Assembly: GCF_003987225.1 (NCBI RefSeq)
Contig: NZ_PIPX01000003.1
Coordinates: 1-64,000, forward strand
Direction of reading: 5' to 3'
DNA length: 64,000 nt
Source: Pseudidiomarina homiensis
Lineage (GTDB): Bacteria; Pseudomonadota; Gammaproteobacteria; Enterobacterales; Alteromonadaceae
Below are positions 20,033-29,218 of the stretch, one piece after another. Position 1 is the first letter of the stretch. Every line of letters starts with the position of its first letter. The translations under genes were made by a program, and so were the position numbers. The notes beneath the pieces were generated by a model. It was not told the DNA's origin. It saw only the letters and a program-made list of their open reading frames with translations, and did no database searches.

Positions 20033-22171
20033 GTGAAAGCACATGCATCAAACAATGACATGAACCAAACCCTGATCAGCGTCTTTGCTGGGATTGGGTT
20101 TGGTGCTATTGCTGCTCTCGTTAATTATTTTCTCGCCTTCGAGCTTTATGGCTCGGTGACCATCTTACTGGGCCAAGTTTTTGTATTCTTGGCCTTGTTC
20201 ACGCGCGGACTCCCGAGTGCTTTAGTTAGCACAGCTATCGCATCCATTGCGGTCTACCTGTACACCGATAATATGTTTTTCTTCGTCACCTTGGCGGCAG
20301 AAATCATCGTCGTGTGGTTCTTGTTCCGCCGCCGTATTCCTATTTTATTGGCCGACCTGATCTACTGGCTTATTTTCGGGATGCCATTGAGTTACTGGTA
20401 CTTACCTACCGTTATTGATGTCCCAACCACGTTTTTGGTCCTGGTTCTCGCCAAGCTGTTATTAAACGGCCTACTTTACACCGCACTCGCCATCTTGCTG
20501 TACCAGCTGATTCCGAAAACTTGGCGCAGCGTAACCATGAAGCCTGTCGCTGACTCGCTGCGTGGACGGGTGTTTTACCTCAGTTTTTTATGCATCATCG
20601 TTAGCTCCTTGAGCTTCTCGTTGCTCTACACCGTGCGCTCGGCGCAGCAGGTTGAACAACAGATCGTCAGTGATATCGGCAGTAAAGCGAATAGCCTCAG
20701 GCAAGTTACAGAAGATTTCGTTAATGATTACAAAGTTGCGGTACGTAACTTACGCGACAGTATGCAAGCGGTTACCCGTTATGACGAGCACCTAGCGCTG
20801 ATGCGCCTGACGCAAGAGAACTTTCCTGGCTTTGTGTCGATGCTACTTGCCGATGCGAACGGCACTATTTTGCATGGCGTACCCGCCCGCCATTTTCAGG
20901 TGTTGATTGATAACCCATCGGCGCCACCCGATATCAATGACCGCAGCTATTTTAGCGAGCCGAAAGCCACCGGCTTAGGCTATGTTTCTAGTGCGTTTCG
21001 TGGCCGTGGCTTTGGTACTCAGCCGATTATTGCGATCAGTGAACCGCTAATTGTTGATGGGACTTTTCGCGGCATCGTTGAAGGCTCGTTAGATGTTCCT
21101 GAGCTGGTGCGCTTAGTCCGCCGCACCGACATCGACCCCGGCTATCAGTCCGTGGTGGTGACCGACGACCAAGATCAAGTGTTGTTTGCCAGTGACGAGT
21201 TGCACTTACGCACCCTTGGTCACTACGAACCCAATGCATTAACGAATCTTTATACGCAAAATCTGCCACTGACGCGCATTAACGAACGTGACCTTCTATT
21301 CACCCAGCGCGTAAATAGCTACGGTTGGAATATTTACGTGTTCTCCAGTCCGGATTTGATCACGCAGCTATTCCTGAACAACCTGATCATTTTGTCGATT
21401 TTCCTAACGCTGATTGCGGTGTTATTCGCTTTCGTTACCCATCGTTTTGCGCAGGATCTTAATCGCCCACTCGAACAGCTGGCAGAGCAATTACGTGACA
21501 ATACCGATAGTCCGCTGTCGGTTTCGAGTGAGGGCATGACGCGTGAAGTTCGCACCATTGCCGAGAACCTGACCGCAGCACGTAAGCTTATGGTGAACTT
21601 TAATCGGCAACTGCAGCAGCAGGTGAACGAGAAGACAAAAGATCTTGAGCAACTGAACATGCGTCTGCAAAAGCTCGCCCGTGAAGATGGGCTGACCGAG
21701 CTCCTGAATCGTAGAACCTTTGATGATCTTGCCGAACAGCGCTACCACGAAGCCATGGCGACGCGTGAACCAATCGCGCTGATTTTGATGGATATCGATC
21801 ACTTCAAACGTATCAACGATACCATGGGGCATCCTGCGGGTGATGAATGCATTCGCTGTGTGGGCCAACTGCTGAAAGAGCATTTCGAGCGCCGCGGCTG
21901 TTTGTGCGCACGTTACGGTGGTGAAGAGTTCGCGGTCTTTGTTAGCGCCGTGGACGATGTCCGCAAACTCGTCGAAAATTTTCAAGATGCGTTAGCGACC
22001 TACTGTCAGGTGAATGGCCAAGTGGTACCGATGACGATCAGCATGGGCATCGCCGAAGTACGCCATAGTTTTGGTGGTGGGAGCTTCCGGCGCTTGGTTG
22101 CCGAGGCAGATAAATTGCTGTATCAAAGCAAAGACACGGGTCGTAACCGAATTTCCATAGAAACCATTTAA
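20033..22171 (+). CDS. Membrane-bound diguanylate cyclase with periplasmic Cache sensor
   Basis: A 712 aa c-di-GMP synthase. The N-terminus holds five to six membrane spans (about 8-170). A further span near 185-205 is followed by a long extracytoplasmic region (about 205-440) with dCache features (DINDRSYFSEPKATGLGYVSSAF, IIAISEPLIVDGTFRGIVEGSLD). Then come a membrane span (about 443-465), a HAMP-like linker with coiled coil, and a GGDEF domain with YGGEEF in the active site. The I-site that would sit just before it (R-x-x-D) reads R-R-G-C, so product inhibition is probably lost. The start is uncertain: GTG 20033 has no strong ribosome-binding site, and ATG codons follow at 20060. Confidence 0.9.
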   Translation: MKAHASNNDMNQTLISVFAGIGFGAIAALVNYFLAFELYGSVTILLGQVFVFLALFTRGLPSALVSTAIASIAVYLYTDNMFFFVTLAAEIIVVWFLFRRRIPILLADLIYWLIFGMPLSYWYLPTVIDVPTTFLVLVLAKLLLNGLLYTALAILLYQLIPKTWRSVTMKPVADSLRGRVFYLSFLCIIVSSLSFSLLYTVRSAQQVEQQIVSDIGSKANSLRQVTEDFVNDYKVAVRNLRDSMQAVTRYDEHLALMRLTQENFPGFVSMLLADANGTILHGVPARHFQVLIDNPSAPPDINDRSYFSEPKATGLGYVSSAFRGRGFGTQPIIAISEPLIVDGTFRGIVEGSLDVPELVRLVRRTDIDPGYQSVVVTDDQDQVLFASDELHLRTLGHYEPNALTNLYTQNLPLTRINERDLLFTQRVNSYGWNIYVFSSPDLITQLFLNNLIILSIFLTLIAVLFAFVTHRFAQDLNRPLEQLAEQLRDNTDSPLSVSSEGMTREVRTIAENLTAARKLMVNFNRQLQQQVNEKTKDLEQLNMRLQKLAREDGLTELLNRRTFDDLAEQRYHEAMATREPIALILMDIDHFKRINDTMGHPAGDECIRCVGQLLKEHFERRGCLCARYGGEEFAVFVSAVDDVRKLVENFQDALATYCQVNGQVVPMTISMGIAEVRHSFGGGSFRRLVAEADKLLYQSKDTGRNRISIETI

Positions 22172-22186
22172 TAGGTTAGGTTTTTC

Positions 22187-22990
22187 ATGCAAAAGCAACG
22201 TATTGTCATCACTGGCGGTGCCAGTGGTTTGGGCTTCGCTTTGGCACAACTCGCGGCGAAAGCGGGTTGGCAGGTCGCTATTTTAGACCGTGATACTAAA
22301 CGCGGCGAAGCGGTAATCGGTAGCTTGCAGCGTTGGCAACCCGATACGCTGTTTTTTACCTGTGACGTAACACGTATGAGCGACCTCGAAAATGTCGCCA
22401 AAGAACTTGATGAACGTTGGCAGGGTATCGACATCTTGGTCAACAATGCTGGCGTAGCGCAAGTAGGAAAACTCGCCGACACCAGTATTAGCGATTGGCA
22501 ATGGATCATCGATATCAATCTGCTCGGCGTGGTGCGAGGTTGTAAGGCGTTTCTGCCGTTACTGCAACGCAACGGCGGCCACATTGTGAACGTTGCCTCG
22601 ATGGCTGGCCTACTCGATGTGCCTAATATGGCTTCCTACAATGCCACAAAAGCGGCGGTGGTGAGCTTGTCCGAGACCCTCGAAAACGAACTTGCAGAAC
22701 ATAATATCCACGTGACTGCGGTCTGCCCTTCGTTCTTTAAAACCAATCTCGGGCAAGGGATGCGGTCATCGATCGAGGGAATGGAAGCCAAACTCGATAA
22801 GCTCATGAGTAAAAGCAAACTCAATGCCACCGACATCGCGAAGGAAATTATGCGTGCAATCGAGCGTCAACATAGCTATACAATTCCTCATAAGCAAGGT
22901 CGCTACGCATGGTATTTGAAGCGTTTTTTGCCCCGTTCGTGGTATCGCCGAATACTGCATAAATCGATTAAAAAACACGATAAATCATAG
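22187..22990 (+). CDS. Short-chain dehydrogenase/reductase
   Basis: Classical SDR, 267 aa, single Rossmann domain. TGGASGLG (10-17) binds the cofactor, followed by NNAG, the catalytic Ser in VNVASMAG and the YNATK catalytic Tyr/Lys pair. The C-terminus is basic (RFLPRSWYRRILHKSIKKHDKS) and may touch membranes, as in several lipid-related SDRs. The substrate is unknown. It starts 15 bp after the cyclase stop on the same strand, so it is co-transcribed with it. Confidence 0.88.
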   Translation: MQKQRIVITGGASGLGFALAQLAAKAGWQVAILDRDTKRGEAVIGSLQRWQPDTLFFTCDVTRMSDLENVAKELDERWQGIDILVNNAGVAQVGKLADTSISDWQWIIDINLLGVVRGCKAFLPLLQRNGGHIVNVASMAGLLDVPNMASYNATKAAVVSLSETLENELAEHNIHVTAVCPSFFKTNLGQGMRSSIEGMEAKLDKLMSKSKLNATDIAKEIMRAIERQHSYTIPHKQGRYAWYLKRFLPRSWYRRILHKSIKKHDKS

Positions 22991-23008
22991 TATTAGATCG
23001 AGATTGGC

Positions 23009-23028
23009 GGTACCTGTTCAGAGGTACC
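23009..23028 (+). promoter_or_regulatory. Hairpin in the nhaD leader
   Basis: Perfect 7 bp arms GGTACCT (23009-23015) / AGGTACC (23022-23028) with a 6 nt loop, about 110 nt upstream of nhaD. There is no T-run, so it is not an ordinary terminator. Near the start codon, CCTT (23114-23117) can pair with the AAGG (23125-23128) of the ribosome-binding site. Together these could form a regulated leader, but no known ion riboswitch is recognised here. Confidence 0.4.
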
Positions 23029-23138
23029 TCCAAAGACCTTTAACAAAATCGTAATACGCCCGCTGCTTTTCGTGGTTTCTGTGGTAGTATGCGCGCGCAA
23101 ACCTCCTCTAGAACCTTTGTGTGCAAGGATTTCGACAC

Positions 23139-24575
23139 ATGTGGAAGCTACTCTTTATCGCGCTCGCAGCATTACTCATGAGCCCTGCAGCTTTAGCCGC
23201 TGCTGGCCCACTCGATTTAACCACTTCAACCGTTGGCATTGTCGCCATTATCATTTTCACCGCGGCCTACATTTTGGTCATGGGGGAAGAACGCTTACAC
23301 ATGCGTAAGTCGAAACCCGTCTTGGTTGCTGCGGGTTTGATTTGGATTATGATCGGTTGGGTCTATGTCGACCAAGGCTTCCCTGGTGTCGCCGAAGATG
23401 CGTTCCGCCATAACCTGCTCGAGTTTGCTGAGCTGATGCTGTTTTTGTTGGTGGCAATGACTTACATCAATGCCCTCGAAGAACGCCGCTTATTTGACGC
23501 GCTGCGCTCATGGATGGTGAAAAAAGGCTTCACTTATCGCCAACTCTTCTGGCTCTCCGGTTTTCTCGCGTTTTTCATTTCACCGATTGCCGACAACCTT
23601 ACCACTGCCCTATTGATGTGTGCCGTGGTCATGAAAGTCGCTGATGGCGACAAGAAGTTCATCGGTATGTCGTGTGTGAGTATTGTCGTAGCGGCCAACG
23701 CCGGTGGCGCCTTTAGCCCATTCGGTGACATCACCACCCTGATGGTATGGCAAGCAGGTATTGTTAAATTCCACGAGTTCTTTGTGTTGTTTATCCCGTC
23801 GCTGCTGAACTACCTGTTGCCAGCATTGATCATGAACTTTTTCATCGAGAACAAAAAACCACAAGCCGTGTATGAAGAAGTCGAACTGAAACGCGGCGCA
23901 TTGCGCATCACCGGCTTGTTCCTACTGACCATTGCTACCGCTGTAGCGTGCCACATGTTCCTGCACCTACCACCGGTGTTGGGCATGATGATGGGTCTTG
24001 GTTACTTGCAGTTCTTTGGCTACTTCTTGCGCATGACCTTACCAGGTTCACTCGCGCGCAAGCGTGCCATGGCCGAACGTGCTGGCGATATGGAGCGCCT
24101 GAAGCGCCTCGGTGGCGTGGTGCCTTTTGATGTGTTCAGCCGTGTCCAACGGGCGGAGTGGGATACCCTCTTGTTCTTCTACGGCATCGTCATGTGCGTT
24201 GGTGGTTTAGGCTTCTTGGGCTACCTGCACTTACTATCCGACACCCTGTACAACGAATGGTCACCCACCTATGCCAACGTCGCACTGGGCTTAATGTCGG
24301 CAGTGATTGATAACATTCCAGTGATGTTCGCCGTGCTCTCCATGCAACCTGATATGTCACACGGCCAATGGCTTTTGATCACCCTTACTGCCGGTACCGG
24401 TGGTAGCTTGCTCTCCATTGGCTCTGCCGCCGGTGTCGCACTGATGGGCCAGGCCCGCGGCTACTACACTTTTGCGAGCCACCTAAAGTGGGCGCCAGCC
24501 ATTGCTGTGGGCTTTTTCGTCAGTATCGTGGTCCACATCTGGCTCAACGACCACTTGTTCCACATCTTCAATTAA
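23139..24575 (+). CDS. nhaD: Na+/H+ antiporter NhaD
   Basis: Na+(Li+)/H+ antiporter of the NhaD type (ion transporter superfamily), found mainly in marine, halophilic and alkaliphilic gammaproteobacteria. It exports Na+ in exchange for protons across the inner membrane. ATG 23139 (MWKLLFIAL) is chosen because AAGGAT lies 8 nt upstream, giving 478 aa; the upstream GTG reading would include the ribosome-binding site. An N-terminal hydrophobic segment ending ALAAAG could be a cleaved signal, as proposed for NhaD. About 12 more membrane spans follow, with conserved PIADNLTTALLM, ANAGGAFSPFGDITTLM, VIDNIPVMFA and GTGGSLLSIGSAAGVA. Confidence 0.93.
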   Translation: MWKLLFIALAALLMSPAALAAAGPLDLTTSTVGIVAIIIFTAAYILVMGEERLHMRKSKPVLVAAGLIWIMIGWVYVDQGFPGVAEDAFRHNLLEFAELMLFLLVAMTYINALEERRLFDALRSWMVKKGFTYRQLFWLSGFLAFFISPIADNLTTALLMCAVVMKVADGDKKFIGMSCVSIVVAANAGGAFSPFGDITTLMVWQAGIVKFHEFFVLFIPSLLNYLLPALIMNFFIENKKPQAVYEEVELKRGALRITGLFLLTIATAVACHMFLHLPPVLGMMMGLGYLQFFGYFLRMTLPGSLARKRAMAERAGDMERLKRLGGVVPFDVFSRVQRAEWDTLLFFYGIVMCVGGLGFLGYLHLLSDTLYNEWSPTYANVALGLMSAVIDNIPVMFAVLSMQPDMSHGQWLLITLTAGTGGSLLSIGSAAGVALMGQARGYYTFASHLKWAPAIAVGFFVSIVVHIWLNDHLFHIFN

Positions 24576-24594
24576 ACGCCATGTAAACCTTTCT

Positions 24595-24646
24595 GCTGTT
24601 CATCTCGTCCTAAGAAAAAAATAACTCTTAGAAAGGGATGAACAGC
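24595..24646 (+). repeat. Long imperfect inverted repeat covering the exporter adaptor's ribosome-binding site
   Basis: Arms 24595-24615 and 24626-24646 match at 18 of 21 positions with a 10 nt A-rich centre. The right arm contains the AAGGG ribosome-binding site (24633-24637) and ends one base before the TTG start (24648). Folded in RNA it would hide the ribosome-binding site; as DNA it could be a dimeric operator. It also follows nhaD by 19 bp but lacks a T-run on the plus strand. Confidence 0.7.
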
Positions 24647-24647
24647 C

Positions 24648-25919
24648 TTGATCAAACTTGCCGATACGAGCGGCCAAGACGTTGTGCGGGATACCCGTAA
24701 AAAGCGTCCTTGGAAGCTTATCATTAGTCTTTCGATAGTCCTTCTCATCTGTATTGCGGTGTTTCCTGCGCTCAGCAAATGGAGCCAGACGGAACATGCT
24801 GTGCCGCTTGATCGGATTCGCATCGCAGCGGTTACTCGCGCGGATCTTACCCGTGATGTGTCGATTGAAGGCCGCGTGATTGCCGCGGTGGCACCCACCT
24901 TGTACAGTCCTGCCGAAGGTACCGTCACTTACTATGTTGATGCCGGTGACACGGTTGCCAAAGGGCAGCTCTTGGCCACCATCGAAAGTCCGGAGTTAGA
25001 GAGTCGACTCGCGCAAGAACAAGCATCACTCGACGCTGCTACGGTCGATCTTGAACGCCAGCGTATTGAAACCCGCAGTGCCAAACTGCAGTCGCAGCGC
25101 GATATTGATATGGCGCGCGTGACCTTTACCGCGGCTGAACGCGAAAAGCGCCGAGCCGACGAGGCATGGAAAGCGAAAGCGATTAGCGAAATCGATTTCG
25201 AGAAAGCGCAAGATGATCTCGAAAATGCCAAACTCGTTTACGAACACGCCGTGGCCAGTGCTCAACTCGCAGCCGATGCACAAGTGTTTGAGCTGCAAAC
25301 AAGTGAGTTACAAGTCGCTCGCCAGCAAGCGCTCGTTGATGACTTACAACGCCAAGTGGCGAGCCTTGCAATTCATTCGCCAGTTGAAGGGCTCGTGGGT
25401 AACCGTGAAGTCGACCAGAAGAATCAGGTTGCGCGTAATCAAGCGGTTCTCGGGGTTGTCGATCTTACTGCATTCGAAGTCGAAATTGCGATCCCAGAAA
25501 GTTATGCCGATGACCTCGCCATAGGTATGGCCGCAGAAATTAACTACTCAGGAACCATTTACCCAGCACAGTTGGTCGCGATTTCGCCCGAAATTCGCGA
25601 CAACCAAGTCATCGGTAATGTGCGTTTTGTCGATACCATGCCCGATGCATTGCGCCAAAACCAACGCCTGACGACTCGCATCATCCTGGCGCAAAAAGCC
25701 GACGTTCTGCAAGTCAGTCGCGGCCAGTTTCTGGAGAGCGGTGGCGGCAGAATCGCTTATGTCGTCCAAGATGACATGGCCTATCGCACGACGATCAGTA
25801 CCGGTGCATCAAGTATGAATGCCGTTGAAATTACTGCCGGCCTGAATCCAGGTGACCGCATCATTATTTCCAGTATCGAACCTTTTGGCGATGCCCAGAC
25901 CGTTCGCCTGACCAACTAA
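24648..25919 (+). CDS. HlyD/MacA-type periplasmic adaptor of an ABC exporter
   Basis: A 423 aa membrane-fusion protein: short cytosolic N-terminus, one membrane span (about 23-43), biotinyl-lipoyl half-motif (YSPAEGTVTYYVDAGDTVAKGQLL), a long alpha-helical hairpin (about 120-235), second lipoyl half (HSPVEGLVGNREV), then beta-barrel and membrane-proximal domains. Such adaptors link MacB-like ABC permeases to an outer membrane channel. The start is TTG 24648, 10 nt after AAGGG; an ATG at 24638 is out of frame. It heads a four-gene operon with the ATPase and two permeases. No outer membrane channel is encoded nearby. Confidence 0.88.
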   Translation: MIKLADTSGQDVVRDTRKKRPWKLIISLSIVLLICIAVFPALSKWSQTEHAVPLDRIRIAAVTRADLTRDVSIEGRVIAAVAPTLYSPAEGTVTYYVDAGDTVAKGQLLATIESPELESRLAQEQASLDAATVDLERQRIETRSAKLQSQRDIDMARVTFTAAEREKRRADEAWKAKAISEIDFEKAQDDLENAKLVYEHAVASAQLAADAQVFELQTSELQVARQQALVDDLQRQVASLAIHSPVEGLVGNREVDQKNQVARNQAVLGVVDLTAFEVEIAIPESYADDLAIGMAAEINYSGTIYPAQLVAISPEIRDNQVIGNVRFVDTMPDALRQNQRLTTRIILAQKADVLQVSRGQFLESGGGRIAYVVQDDMAYRTTISTGASSMNAVEITAGLNPGDRIIISSIEPFGDAQTVRLTN

Positions 25920-25920
25920 A

Positions 25921-26649
25921 ATGAGAAAATCTACTATGTTGAAAATGACTTCTGTTCGTAAAACTTTTCGCACCGATACTATCGAAACTCACGCACTGCG
26001 GGATTTTGATCTACAGGTCGAGGAAGGCGACTTTGTTGCTGTCACTGGTCCATCAGGTTCAGGTAAAACGACTTTTCTGAATGTCGCCGGTTTATTAGAA
26101 ACCTTTGACGATGGTGATTACCAACTTGACGGTAAGAGTGTGCAAGGCATGAACGACCGCCAGCTCGCGCAACTTCGCAACGAAAAAATTGGCTTTATCT
26201 TTCAGAGCTTTAACTTATTGCCCGACCTCAATCTATTCGACAACGTCGACGTGCCTTTGCGCTACCGCGGATTCAATAGCGCTGAGCGTAAGCAACGCAT
26301 CGAGCAGGCGCTGGAAACCGTCGGGCTCGCGAATCGTATGGGCCATTACCCAGCGCAACTTTCAGGTGGTCAACAGCAGCGTGTGGCGATTGCACGTGCA
26401 TTAGCGGGTTCGCCACGTTTTTTACTTGCCGACGAACCGACCGGTAACCTTGATTCAAACATGGCCAGCGGCGTGCTCGACCTGTTAAGCGAGATCAACG
26501 CACAAGGCACAACCATTATTATGGTGACGCACGATCCGAGTCTTGCCCAGCGTGCGCAGCGCAATATCTTTGTGCGCGATGGGCAAGTCACTGAGGTTCA
26601 GACCGGCACCAATATCCAAGAACTGTTGCAACAAACTGCGCAAGTTTAG
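25921..26649 (+). CDS. ABC exporter ATP-binding protein (LolD/MacB type)
   Basis: A 242 aa ATPase with Walker A GPSGSGKTT (about 44-52), Q-loop, signature [15 protein letters not shown], Walker B FLLADEPTGNLDS and H-loop THD. It is closest in style to LolD/MacB-type ATPases that drive mechanotransmission rather than substrate passage. The start may be ATG 25921, one base after the adaptor stop, or ATG 25936; neither has a clear ribosome-binding site, so translation is probably coupled. Confidence 0.92.
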   Translation: MRKSTMLKMTSVRKTFRTDTIETHALRDFDLQVEEGDFVAVTGPSGSGKTTFLNVAGLLETFDDGDYQLDGKSVQGMNDRQLAQLRNEKIGFIFQSFNLLPDLNLFDNVDVPLRYRGFNSAERKQRIEQALETVGLANRMGHYPAQLSGGQQQRVAIARALAGSPRFLLADEPTGNLDSNMASGVLDLLSEINAQGTTIIMVTHDPSLAQRAQRNIFVRDGQVTEVQTGTNIQELLQQTAQV

Positions 26650-26659
26650 TGAGGTCGTC

Positions 26660-27973
26660 ATGATTGCATATTACGGCCGCTTGGCCCTGCTCAGTTTAAA
26701 GAAGAACGTGTTACTCACCGGGCTGATGATTGCTGCGATTGGCCTAGGTATTGGCGCGGCAATGACGACCATTACCGTCAACTATTTGATGTCAGCCGAC
26801 CCAATTCCAAGCAAAAGTGATCGGTTGTTTGCCGTGCAGGTTGATAACTGGTCGCCCAATGAAGCTTATGACGAACCCAATTTACCACCTGACCAAGTGA
26901 CTTGGCTTGAGGCGACCCAACTTACCGAGGCAAAAATGGCCTATCGGCAGGCGGGCATGGGTACTTCTTACGGTGTGATCGAGCCGAAAGGGAAGGATCA
27001 AAAGCCTTACTTGGCTTCAGTTCGTATCACCTATGCCGACTTTTTCCCCATGTTCGAGCCGCCGTTTCTCTATGGCTCTGGCTGGAGTACACAAGCAGAT
27101 GAAGCACGCGAGCTCGTGATTGTGCTGAGTAAAGAGGCCAATAACGAAATTTTTGGCGGCGCCAATTCGGTGGGCGAGACGGTGACGTTCAGTGGTAATG
27201 TCTTTCGGGTGGTCGGTGTGCTCGACGAATGGGAACCGAAGCCGAAGTTCTTCGACCTCGCAACGGGCGCATTTAATGACATGGAAGATGTCTACATGCC
27301 CTACACCTTAAAACAAGCACTGGAGCTCGATACAAGCGGTAATAACAATTGCTGGAAGCCGATTGCGGAAGAAACCTTTCAAGCTTTCTTGAATTCCGAA
27401 TGCGTCAACTCGCAATTCTGGGTTGAATTTGAAGACCCTGACGATAAGCACGCTTATTTAGACTTCTTGCACAATTACGTAGCCGAACAAAAGCAGCTGG
27501 GCCGCTTTCCCCGCGAGCAAAATAACCGTCTACACAACGTAATGGAGTGGCTGGAATACCAAGAGGTGGTCGCCGATGATGCACAAATGATGATGTACAT
27601 GGCGTTAATGTTCCTGATTGTTTGCTTGCTCAATACCATTGCCTTGTTGTTAGCCAAGTTCACTGGCCGCTTTGGCGAAATCGCTTTACGCCGCGCCGTG
27701 GGTGCCAGCCGCCGTACCTTGATGCTGCAATATTCGGTCGAGGCCGCCATTGTGGGTGTGCTCGGCGGTTTAGTTGGCTTAATCCTCGCTTGGCTTGGTT
27801 TGCAAGGCATCAGCGCGCTTTATGGTGACTCCACCGAGGGCCTCACCTCTCTCGATGGCACAATGATTGCCGTTGGCTTTGCTCTAGCAATCGTCAGCTC
27901 GATTCTCGCCGCACTTTATCCAACTTGGCGCGCCTGCAGTATTGCCCCCGCGGGTCAGCTTAAAACGCAATAA
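26660..27973 (+). CDS. ABC exporter permease 1 (MacB/FtsX type)
   Basis: A 437 aa permease starting at ATG 26660 behind TGAGGT; the longer open frame upstream only overlaps the ATPase gene. Layout is one N-terminal membrane span (about 13-35), a periplasmic MacB_PCD-like domain (about 36-310), then three C-terminal spans forming the FtsX domain (LLAKFTGRFGEIALRRAVGASRRTLMLQ, the coupling segment). Two Cys in the periplasmic part (NNCWKP, NSECVNSQ) may form a disulfide. It likely pairs with permease 2 as a heterodimer. Confidence 0.88.
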   Translation: MIAYYGRLALLSLKKNVLLTGLMIAAIGLGIGAAMTTITVNYLMSADPIPSKSDRLFAVQVDNWSPNEAYDEPNLPPDQVTWLEATQLTEAKMAYRQAGMGTSYGVIEPKGKDQKPYLASVRITYADFFPMFEPPFLYGSGWSTQADEARELVIVLSKEANNEIFGGANSVGETVTFSGNVFRVVGVLDEWEPKPKFFDLATGAFNDMEDVYMPYTLKQALELDTSGNNNCWKPIAEETFQAFLNSECVNSQFWVEFEDPDDKHAYLDFLHNYVAEQKQLGRFPREQNNRLHNVMEWLEYQEVVADDAQMMMYMALMFLIVCLLNTIALLLAKFTGRFGEIALRRAVGASRRTLMLQYSVEAAIVGVLGGLVGLILAWLGLQGISALYGDSTEGLTSLDGTMIAVGFALAIVSSILAALYPTWRACSIAPAGQLKTQ

Positions 27974-27996
27974 AACGCCTACAAAGGAAACGCATC

Positions 27997-29211
27997 ATGA
28001 ATCAAATTGGCCCTATTTTTAGAGCGTTACTGCGTAACAAAGTTGGCGCATTATTGCTCGCATTGCAAATAGCATTAACCATGACGATCATCGTTAATGC
28101 TATTCATATGATTGAAAACCGTAGCAGTATGATGGCGCGCGAATCCGGCATGGATGAAGCGAACCAATTCCATTTAATGTACGTTGGCTACAAAGACAGC
28201 TTCAACGAGCGCGTTGCCGTGGAAACCGACTTGCTCGAGATCCGCAAGCTCAACGGTGTGGTTGATGCTACGCAAATCAATTCTACACCGTTGAGCGGTG
28301 GTGGTTGGTCGATGGGACTTACAACGACGCCAAACAGCCAAGACGGAACTCCTGTTTCGCTCTACTTCGTTGACGACCATGGCCTCAACACATTGGGTGT
28401 CGAATTGGTTGCGGGTGAGAACTTTAGTCAAACTGAAGTCACCTATCGCCTGTCGAATGACAAGCAATGGCCACAAAATATTTTATTAACCGAGGCGGCG
28501 GCTAAGAATCTATTCCCGGATCTCACACCTGCAGAAATGATTGGGCAAACCGTGTTTATTCGCGACGACGAACCGATGACCATTAAAGGTATTATTGACC
28601 ATCTGCAGGCACCTTGGGTGCAGTGGAGTAACGTTAATAATGTCATGTTGGTACCGCAACGTGGTTTGTGGAATGCCAACCGTTATTTAGTTCGCACCGC
28701 GCCAGGCGAACGCGATCGGCTCATGCGTGAGGTCGAAGAGTTACTGTTAGCGAAACGCGATGGTCGGCTGATCCGTAATGTGACCGCTATGGATGAACAG
28801 CGCGATGACGCTTACCAAGACTTCTTTGCCTTACAGACGGTGCTTTGGGTCATTGTGACTGTGCTAACGCTAGTTACTGCTTTAGGTATCGTCGGTATGG
28901 TGAGTTTCACGGTCAATCAGCGCCGCAAGCAAATCGGCACACGTCGTGCTCTTGGCGCGACCAAGGGCGACATCATGCGCCAATTTATGCTTGAGAACCT
29001 GTTGATTACTGGCAGTGGCCTTATTATTGGTGTGGCCTCTAGTATTGCGCTGAATATTTGGCTGGTTGACACGTTTAGCCTGCCACGTATTGGTTGGCAT
29101 TACCTACCCATTGCCATGGTGGTGTTAGTCATCGTCGGGCAGCTTGCCGTGCTTGGTCCGGCGCGCAAAGCGGCGAATTTATCTCCTGCTCTGGCGACGC
29201 GGACCACCTAA
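27997..29211 (+). CDS. ABC exporter permease 2 (MacB/FtsX type)
   Basis: A 404 aa permease with the same plan as its neighbour: membrane span near 17-37, periplasmic MacB_PCD-like domain, and a C-terminal FtsX domain with three spans (RRKQIGTRRALGATKGDIMRQF as the coupling region). AAAGGAAAC precedes the ATG. Two unlike permeases, one ATPase and one adaptor suggest an exporter of a peptide, lipid or antibiotic-like compound; the substrate cannot be told. It converges on the LysR gene with a 7 bp gap. Confidence 0.88.
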   Translation: MNQIGPIFRALLRNKVGALLLALQIALTMTIIVNAIHMIENRSSMMARESGMDEANQFHLMYVGYKDSFNERVAVETDLLEIRKLNGVVDATQINSTPLSGGGWSMGLTTTPNSQDGTPVSLYFVDDHGLNTLGVELVAGENFSQTEVTYRLSNDKQWPQNILLTEAAAKNLFPDLTPAEMIGQTVFIRDDEPMTIKGIIDHLQAPWVQWSNVNNVMLVPQRGLWNANRYLVRTAPGERDRLMREVEELLLAKRDGRLIRNVTAMDEQRDDAYQDFFALQTVLWVIVTVLTLVTALGIVGMVSFTVNQRRKQIGTRRALGATKGDIMRQFMLENLLITGSGLIIGVASSIALNIWLVDTFSLPRIGWHYLPIAMVVLVIVGQLAVLGPARKAANLSPALATRTT

Positions 29212-29218
29212 ACTGGGG

